Made by a program: the position numbers and the translations under genes
DNA from: Methanobacteriota archaeon
Lineage (GTDB): Archaea > Methanobacteriota > Methanobacteria > Methanobacteriales > Methanobacteriaceae
Reading direction: 5' to 3'
Assembly (NCBI GenBank): GCA_029556335.1
Contig: JAKQFA010000046.1
Span: 8,959-72,958 of the forward strand
Length of the DNA stretch: 64,000 nucleotides
Notes under the pieces: model-generated
Seen by the model: the letters and a program-made list of their open reading frames with translations, nothing else
Databases searched by the model: none
What the model was told of the DNA's origin: nothing
Part shown: one piece after another, positions 58,757 to 64,000 of the stretch
Layout: each line of letters begins with the position of its first letter
How positions within the stretch are numbered: the first letter of the stretch is position 1

Positions 58757-59182
58757 ATGAACAAATCATTTGCTATCCTGGGAATCATGTTAATGGTGGT
58801 GGCGATGACAGGCTGCACATCCCCCCCTGGCACACAGACCAATTCCAGCACAAATCCATCAGGCATTAACTGGGAAACAGATTTTAACGCGGCATTTGAA
58901 AAGGCCCAGGCTTCTAATAAAATGGTGTTTGCTGATTTTTACGCAGACTGGTGTCACTACTGCAAAATGATGGATGGTGAAACCTACACCGACACCAATG
59001 TGCAACAGAAGATGGCCCAAAGTTACGTTGCAGTTAAGATTGACACCGATAAAAATCCTGATTTAAGCACCCAGTACAATATATACGGACTGCCCACCAT
59101 CATCATCTTCAACGCCAATGGCCAGGAAATAAAAAGAATAGAAGGATACCAATCAGCTGACCAGTTATTAAGCCAACTATAG
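58757..59182 (+). CDS. Thioredoxin-like lipoprotein
   Basis: This 141-residue exported protein has a lipobox ending MTGC with Cys20 as the anchor, a Ser/Thr/Pro linker to ~35, and a thioredoxin domain with active site DWCHYCK (Cys66 and Cys69) and a cis-proline in GLPTIIIF. It acts outside the membrane to reduce or isomerise disulfides. The CcdA gene starts ten bases downstream, which would feed it electrons from the cytoplasm. Confidence 0.9.
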   Translation: MNKSFAILGIMLMVVAMTGCTSPPGTQTNSSTNPSGINWETDFNAAFEKAQASNKMVFADFYADWCHYCKMMDGETYTDTNVQQKMAQSYVAVKIDTDKNPDLSTQYNIYGLPTIIIFNANGQEIKRIEGYQSADQLLSQL

Positions 59183-59192
59183 GGGTATGTGG

Positions 59193-59801
59193 ATGGAACC
59201 AGGTTTTATATTATCGTTCCTGGCGGGAATAGCTTCCCTACTATCGCCCTGCGTGCTGCCACTTGTACCCATCGTGATTGGATACTTCATCTTAAACCGG
59301 AATTTAAGGGAAGTTCTAGCATTCACCGGTGGATTTTTTCTAATATTCGCAGTCATCACCGTACTGACGATGATATTCACTGCAGCCCTGAATGTATACT
59401 TGCTCTACATACGGATAGTGGCGGCCATTCTCCTGGTATTGGTGGGGATTTTTTTCATCATCAACCCCAAAATTCCCAGCTTATCAATCAAATCCAGGGG
59501 GGAGGGCGGAGCTACAGGGTCCTTTATAATGGGACTCCTAACCTGCCTGGCCTGGTCTCCCTGTTTCGGTCCCTATGTGATTGCAGTGGCAGCTTACAGC
59601 ACAGCCACTGGCAACCTGCTCTACAGTGCCCTGAACATGATCCTCTTTGCGGCAGGTTTCTCCCTCACCCTCTTTGCACTGGCCATACTGGCGTCCAGAA
59701 TTAACTGGGAGAGAACTACAAAATATACAAAGACGATAAGGATCATATCCGGCCTGGTCATAGCCCTGGCAGGAATCTACATGTTAGGGGGATTGTTATG
59801 A
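59193..59801 (+). CDS. ccdA: CcdA/DsbD-type thiol-electron transporter
   Basis: This 202-residue protein has six spans. The opening LAGIASLLSPCVLPLVPIVIGY carries the first redox cysteine in SPCVLPL, and GLLTCLAWSPCFGPYVI the second. It shuttles electrons across the membrane to the thioredoxin lipoprotein encoded upstream. ATG 59193 is preferred to 59187 because AGGGGT ends six bases before it. A DUF1932 dehydrogenase follows by 22 bases. Confidence 0.9.
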   Translation: MEPGFILSFLAGIASLLSPCVLPLVPIVIGYFILNRNLREVLAFTGGFFLIFAVITVLTMIFTAALNVYLLYIRIVAAILLVLVGIFFIINPKIPSLSIKSRGEGGATGSFIMGLLTCLAWSPCFGPYVIAVAAYSTATGNLLYSALNMILFAAGFSLTLFALAILASRINWERTTKYTKTIRIISGLVIALAGIYMLGGLL

Positions 59802-59823
59802 ATCAGGAAATGGGGGTGCACAG

Positions 59824-60651
59824 ATGAAGGTGGGTTTTATAGGTTTTGGAGAAGTAGCCTCAACCCTGGCCCGGGGTCTTATGGGGGTGGACGTGGAGAT
59901 CTACACCTGTCTGGAGGGAAGAAGTGTCCGTACCAGGGAATTAGCCCGGTTAATGAATGTTCAACTGTGCAGCAGCCACCGGGAAATGGCACAGAATGTG
60001 GATATGATCTTATCGGCAGTAACACCATCCCAGGCAGTGATGGTGGCCAGAAAATTGGGCCGGATCAGGGGGGTTTATGTGGACCTCAACAACGTGTCAC
60101 CCTCAACCGTCAGGACAGCTCTAGAACTGGTGGGAAAAGCCAACACCGTGGACGCAGCTATCATGGGCAGTGTCCTGAAGAAGGGTTTGAAGGTGAATAT
60201 CGTAGCATCTGGTCCGGCTGCAGCAGAATTTGCCCAGTTAAACGATTATGGTATGGATATTGATGTTATAGGGCCAGATCCAGGTCAAGCTTCTGCCATT
60301 AAGATGATGCGCAGTGCCTACACAAAGGGAGTGTCGGCACTTCTCCTGGAATCATTATTTGCCGCCCACCGTATGGGAATCGATGATGAAGCGTTAAAAT
60401 ATATATCCCAGACAGAATGTCCCGATTTTCAAGAAAAAGCAGTTTCTAGGATGACCAGCAGCCTTTATCATGCGCGAAGAAGATCTGAGGAGATGGAAGA
60501 AGTGGTTAAGATGTTATCTTCAGAAACTGAACCTTTTATGAGCAGGGCTTCCCTGGAATTTTTCCAGCTTCTAACCGAAAGGATAGGGAAAATGGATGAG
60601 AAGCCAAGCAACATGCACCAAGTCTTCCAAAAACTGGATAAAAAAGAGTAG
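59824..60651 (+). CDS. NAD(P)-dependent dehydrogenase with DUF1932 domain
   Basis: This 275-residue protein begins KVGFIGFGEVASTLARGL, a Rossmann GxGxxA motif, in the layout of 6-phosphogluconate and 3-hydroxyisobutyrate dehydrogenases; VYVDLNNVSPSTVRTAL matches the substrate-binding signature. The C-terminal half is the DUF1932 domain, with KMMRSAYTKGVSALLLESL as helix core. It is of unknown substrate. GGGGGTG precedes the ATG. It closes the thioredoxin-CcdA cluster but need not be linked in function. Confidence 0.78.
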   Translation: MKVGFIGFGEVASTLARGLMGVDVEIYTCLEGRSVRTRELARLMNVQLCSSHREMAQNVDMILSAVTPSQAVMVARKLGRIRGVYVDLNNVSPSTVRTALELVGKANTVDAAIMGSVLKKGLKVNIVASGPAAAEFAQLNDYGMDIDVIGPDPGQASAIKMMRSAYTKGVSALLLESLFAAHRMGIDDEALKYISQTECPDFQEKAVSRMTSSLYHARRRSEEMEEVVKMLSSETEPFMSRASLEFFQLLTERIGKMDEKPSNMHQVFQKLDKKE

Positions 60652-60767
60652 GGGGAATAATTCTTGGGAGAAGCCCCCTTCATCAGGGATGTACTTGGCC
60701 CTCACTTAATTATATTACACTACAATGACATAATATTAGATATACATTGTTTGTTGTGGTGGCTTCG

Positions 60768-60986
60768 ATGAAAAAAAAGCAGATACAGGAATGTAAGGAG
60801 GCCCTCCAGGAGTTGGTGGGTAAAAAGGTCATTGATATCCGCTTCGAAGTCCAGGGCAGGGAAAAGGACTGCTGGAGGTTTTACATAGACACTGATGATG
60901 GTGTGTTTACCATGACCTTCTGCCGGGAGTGGGAGTGTCCGGTGGTAAGTCACAGCCCTGAACACTTCATCTCTAACCCACCTTGA
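60768..60986 (+). CDS. Small hypothetical protein (72 aa)
   Basis: This 72-residue soluble protein has a helical start (KKKQIQECKEALQELVGKKV) and then a strand-rich part (IDIRFEVQGREKDCWRFYIDTDDGVFTMTF) shown here only in part, with two Cys near the middle and a third in WECPVV. No family is recognised. ATG 60768 is selected because GTGGTGG lies upstream; the frame is open from 60747. The 3' end overlaps the convergent nucleotidyltransferase gene by 14 bases. Confidence 0.6.
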   Translation: MKKKQIQECKEALQELVGKKVIDIRFEVQGREKDCWRFYIDTDDGVFTMTFCREWECPVVSHSPEHFISNPP

Positions 60987-62262
60987 TTTGCACTCTCCAG
61001 CCTTTCTTTTTACTGATCATGCTGCCCTGGAGTGGAATGATCTGGGAATCTAAAAGCAGCCGGAGGTAGGTGGCATCCCGTGCCTGCAGCTTCAATGGAC
61101 TTTTAATTTTACGTTCACGAGTTTTAATCAGACAGGATATCATTCCCCTCTTATCTACGTATAACTGGGCAGGAAGTCCCTCCTGCAGGGAGGATAATTC
61201 AAAACTGCGAAGATGGATACCGGCGTTAACAGTGTAGGGGACTTTGTGACGAATTATTTCTCCCTTCCGAAATCTTTCATGTGCTTCATGGCTGTCCATC
61301 CCCTTTTCAACTGATGAAGCCACGAACCAGGCCCGGCCGATAACTCTTTCCACAGTCTGATCAGGAGGTATGATTCTCTCCTTCTGGTAACTTTTTATAA
61401 GGTCAAAGACCTCCCGGCGGGTGACATTCTCCTCCACACAACTCAGGGCCAGCCTGGTGAGAACCGGCCCATAGCCTGCTTTTCTAAGAGATGCCCAAGC
61501 TGGAGTTTCTTTACGATATTTCCTCCCCTCTATGATTTCATCCACGGCGGCTGCATTTAAGTGAGCGATTTCTAGAAGGCCCGGGCGGGGGTAGTTATTT
61601 AAACGGTCCAGAAGGACTTCCAGGTTTCTTTCACCAGGAATGTTACCCTGGTCAATCTCTTCTTGCAAGATAGTTATAGTGGAAGTAGGGAGCAGCTTGC
61701 GAACACCTTCTGGTATTCTTAAGTTGTTTTCCAGGATTTTTCTGCGGATGATGCGCCCTGAGATCTTCTCATCTTGCACCTTTAATTCAGGGATGAAGTG
61801 AAACTTCATCCTTCTCCCCAGAACCTTCCCTAGAAATTCGTTAACTGCGTACCATCGTATAACATTTCGGTTGGGCAAGTTACGTGGGATGCCACTGAAT
61901 ATGCCACTTTTCACAAAATCCGAGGCGTACTTCTTAATCTGGTTGGGTGATACATCTGTAGCATCCACGTAATCCCTCACTCCGTCCTGGATCATCATGG
62001 CAATCCTTATGGGCACGGTGTAAGCCATGGTCAAGCGGTGATGCAAGCCTTCAATGGGGACCACCCGGTCAGCCCCGGCTGCTAAGGCCATTCTCCTCCG
62101 GGCATCGTAACCCACGAAGAAAGGGGCGTGGTTGGCACTGTAACCTTTGTTGAGGTAGATAACCACTTCGCTGCCCTTTTCATCGGCTACTTCCCTGGCT
62201 TTTTGGATGAGTTTCACATGGCCCCTGTGTACGGGGTCAAAGTCTGCGCTTATTCCTATCAC
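60973..62262 (-). CDS. Nucleotidyltransferase (HxGH), TmcAL-like
   Basis: This is a 429-residue protein. GISADFDPVHRGHVKLIQKA includes the HRGH nucleotide-binding motif of the nucleotidylyl transferase superfamily; FHFIPELKVQDEKISGRIIRR fits the second phosphate-contacting region. The overall plan resembles bacterial TmcAL (tRNA-Met cytidine acetate ligase) with an extra C-terminal ~200 residues. The substrate may be a tRNA or a small molecule; sequence alone does not settle it. It is monocistronic on the minus strand. Confidence 0.65.
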   Translation of the reverse strand: MIGISADFDPVHRGHVKLIQKAREVADEKGSEVVIYLNKGYSANHAPFFVGYDARRRMALAAGADRVVPIEGLHHRLTMAYTVPIRIAMMIQDGVRDYVDATDVSPNQIKKYASDFVKSGIFSGIPRNLPNRNVIRWYAVNEFLGKVLGRRMKFHFIPELKVQDEKISGRIIRRKILENNLRIPEGVRKLLPTSTITILQEEIDQGNIPGERNLEVLLDRLNNYPRPGLLEIAHLNAAAVDEIIEGRKYRKETPAWASLRKAGYGPVLTRLALSCVEENVTRREVFDLIKSYQKERIIPPDQTVERVIGRAWFVASSVEKGMDSHEAHERFRKGEIIRHKVPYTVNAGIHLRSFELSSLQEGLPAQLYVDKRGMISCLIKTRERKIKSPLKLQARDATYLRLLLDSQIIPLQGSMISKKKGWRVQIKVG

Positions 62263-62471
62263 TTGTCATTCACTCTATTTTCCAACTAAAAGTCCCAATA
62301 ATACTAATAAAGCCATATTATTGTTTTTTGCCCTTAATATAAATTTTATTCTTTAAAAATAATTGTCTGATGGCTTTAATATTATTTTGAAGAACAGTTA
62401 CCATATTTTTCTGGATGTTTCGTCTGATTGGTTTATGGGTACATATTTATGGTGAAGTTTTTGGTTTTGGA

Positions 62472-63851
62472 TTATACGGCAGCTTCACTAAGATCTTTTC
62501 CTTTGATCTCAATTAAGGTCATTTTGTGGAGGATAAATACAAGCACAAAGAGGATGAGTCCGTAGGTCACCAGCAATCCCGCCACAATCATCCCGGGAAG
62601 GAGTCCTTCCATTAGAGCAGATATTCCGAAAACAATGGCCACGATATTTATTAAAGTCTGAGTAATCATCAGTTTGTAATTAATAGATTCAATTTCAGTT
62701 TTTTCAAGATCAGGTTTCATATTTTCATGTATTTTTTCCTGTTGTTGTGATAAAAATCTTTGCGTAATCAACAGGGCCCCTCCAATGATACTCAAAGATC
62801 CAATGAGTTTCGGGATAACTACCGTTAAAATTCCAGGGACTATACATGAGAAAATTCCCAACACAGCAAATGCCAGTCCAATTATTACCATTAGCCAGGA
62901 CCGCTTAAAGGGGCCTAAAAGGGTTTCTCCTAATGCCATCATCTGGATGGAGAAGATGAACAAAAGCAGTCCGAACTGACCATCAGGGGAAAAAGGTATC
63001 AGACCACTGTTCACTGGAAAAAGGAGGATTCCAAGGAGCGTCAGAAGCACACCCATCAATATTAATACTGCAAATGTAAGGGATAGGGATGCCTCCCTAA
63101 AAAGTTTGAAAATCCCTTTGGAACGGATACCATTTTTGTCCTGTGTATTTATTTCAGGATTTCCCATGTCATTTGAAGGATAAATGTGGCTAACTTTATG
63201 AAGACACCAGGATAGATAGAAAAAGCTTAATCCATAGATAATGGTAATTACTGCTATCTGTGGAGTGATGATTATGTCAGGTTGTAGTGTTATCACGCCC
63301 TCAACAATTGTCAGGGCATAAACTATGGTACAAGCAATTGTCAAGTGTTGTAACATGCCAGAAGCCTTTATCCATGTTTTTGCCTTGTCTCTGGAGAAAA
63401 ATAGCTGCAGAATAAGAGCAATTCCACCTGCAAGAAGCATAAATCCCACCAGTAATCGGACAAGTTCAGAAAGGTATCCTGGAATAAAACCTGCTGTCAT
63501 ACCAATGATGGCGGTGCCTATTCCTACAGTAATAAGTATCCAGGAACGACGGAGATCACCAAAGGGGGTTTTGCCCATGGTGATTATCTGGAGAGAAACA
63601 ATAACAAGGAAAAGTCCGTAGGTGCTGTCAGGAGTGTAAGGTAAAGCTCCCGTATGAATTTCAAAAAGAAGGAAGCCGAATAGAAGCATAAATACTCCTA
63701 AGATTACCAAAATTACAACTTCTAATGAAAGATCAGATTCCTCGGTGATTTTTAAAAAAAAAATATTTTGATTTTGCATATTTTCAGATGTCATAAACAT
63801 CTCCCTTAAAGGGGCACCAAACTGTTGGGCACTTAAATCTGTTTTTGCCAA
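62472..63851 (-). CDS. DUF308 (HdeD-like) membrane protein with internal duplication
   Basis: This is a 459-residue protein made of two similar halves. Segments such as LGVFMLLFGFLLFEIHTGAL and MGVLLTLLGILLFPVNSGLI, and DLRRSWILITVGIGTAIIG and PFKRSWLMVIIGLAFAVLG, line up, so a ~225-residue unit was duplicated. Each half has six or so spans. HdeD-like proteins are linked to acid tolerance in bacteria but have no proven mechanism. No partner gene is adjacent. Confidence 0.72.
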   Translation of the reverse strand: MAKTDLSAQQFGAPLREMFMTSENMQNQNIFFLKITEESDLSLEVVILVILGVFMLLFGFLLFEIHTGALPYTPDSTYGLFLVIVSLQIITMGKTPFGDLRRSWILITVGIGTAIIGMTAGFIPGYLSELVRLLVGFMLLAGGIALILQLFFSRDKAKTWIKASGMLQHLTIACTIVYALTIVEGVITLQPDIIITPQIAVITIIYGLSFFYLSWCLHKVSHIYPSNDMGNPEINTQDKNGIRSKGIFKLFREASLSLTFAVLILMGVLLTLLGILLFPVNSGLIPFSPDGQFGLLLFIFSIQMMALGETLLGPFKRSWLMVIIGLAFAVLGIFSCIVPGILTVVIPKLIGSLSIIGGALLITQRFLSQQQEKIHENMKPDLEKTEIESINYKLMITQTLINIVAIVFGISALMEGLLPGMIVAGLLVTYGLILFVLVFILHKMTLIEIKGKDLSEAAV

Positions 63852-63911
63852 TCTCTGAGTCTACAATATTACACTTCGCTTTGGTATCTCGATATTATGG
63901 TACTTTCAAAT

Positions 63912-64000
63912 TTACAACAGCATCAGCTTCTCTTCATATTCTTCACTACCAAGATCCATTTCCGGGAGTATTTTTTTATATTCCTCTCTGCGCACCCTTG
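63912..64000 (-). CDS. C-terminal end of a minus-strand gene cut by the window edge
   Basis: A frame open to the right edge ends at TAA (63914-63912) after 28 visible residues rich in Glu and Lys (EEYKKILPEMDLGSEEYEEK). It looks coding, but is too short to identify. It would lie 60 bases upstream of the DUF308 gene on the same strand. Confidence 0.4.
   Translation of the reverse strand, partial: RVRREEYKKILPEMDLGSEEYEEKLMLL

Overview
The window reads as chromosome of a methanogenic archaeon of the Methanobacteriales, most likely a Methanobacterium-type organism. The evidence is a complete CODH/acetyl-CoA synthase operon (cdhABC-cooC-cdhDE plus a CooF-like ferredoxin), a six-gene pyruvate:ferredoxin oxidoreductase operon (porCDABEF), cofactor F420 and methanofuran genes, the YcaO-type McrA-modification protein, archaeal EF-1beta and Pth2, class III signal peptides, TATA/BRE-type promoters and GGAGGTGAT-type ribosome binding sites. 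Base composition is AT-rich with oligo-T gene ends. There are no CRISPR arrays, insertion sequences or rRNA genes; two tRNA genes are present.

Layout. 0-10.3 kb holds housekeeping and cofactor genes: the end of a catalase, a tRNA-binding OB-fold protein, CofA, a pilin-like protein with a TadC-type membrane protein, an M24 peptidase, a HIT protein, an M50 protease, the YcaO protein, a PsbP-like lipoprotein, Pth2, MfnE, a 53-residue zinc ribbon and EF-1beta. 10.4-15.8 kb holds a TctA-like permease, a methyltransferase-like protein, and a secretion ATPase with a TadB-type partner, so the pilus-type machinery is split over two loci. A GC-rich, promoter-preceded stretch near 16.0 kb may be a small RNA.

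16.2-30.5 kb is the most unusual part. It has two CbiM-type Ni/Co transporter components with small anchored partners, one CbiQ and no CbiO; an exported protein with two FmdE-like domains; a small exported protein whose predicted mature end is His-rich; a 1551-residue exported, membrane-anchored CobN-like chelatase subunit; a DUF2162-type membrane protein with a CPCC motif; an ExbB/TolQ-like plus ExbD-like (DUF2149) pair; and a winged-helix protein. Several of the promoters share a dyad, GTAATA-N19-TATTAC, wrapped around the TATA box, and both cbiM promoters share AGTATTACTATNNGGGGAT. The CODH operon starts with a related promoter. I read this as one metal-responsive regulon that appears to build a surface system for nickel, cobalt or metal-tetrapyrrole uptake. 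The function is inference.

30.6-38.7 kb is the CODH/ACS operon. 38.8-42.0 kb has a HEAT-repeat/PsbP-like fusion, a geranylgeranyl-reductase-family protein with its ferredoxin, tRNA-Leu and tRNA-Thr. 42.4-48.6 kb is a phosphate region: a membrane protein, an HTH-PhoU fusion, pstSCAB and phoU. 48.7-53.3 kb (minus strand) is porCDABEF followed by the fumarate hydratase alpha subunit. 53.5-64 kb has a dihydropteroate-synthase-like protein, NcsA with a ubiquitin-like sulfur carrier, a second M50 protease, a DUF89 phosphatase, a thioredoxin lipoprotein with CcdA, a DUF1932 dehydrogenase, a nucleotidyltransferase and a duplicated DUF308 membrane protein.

Two genes (pstA and the winged-helix gene at 27.9 kb) appear to lose their true N-termini at five-G runs. 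Each looks as though it carries one surplus base, so an assembly or homopolymer error, or a real frameshift, should be considered.
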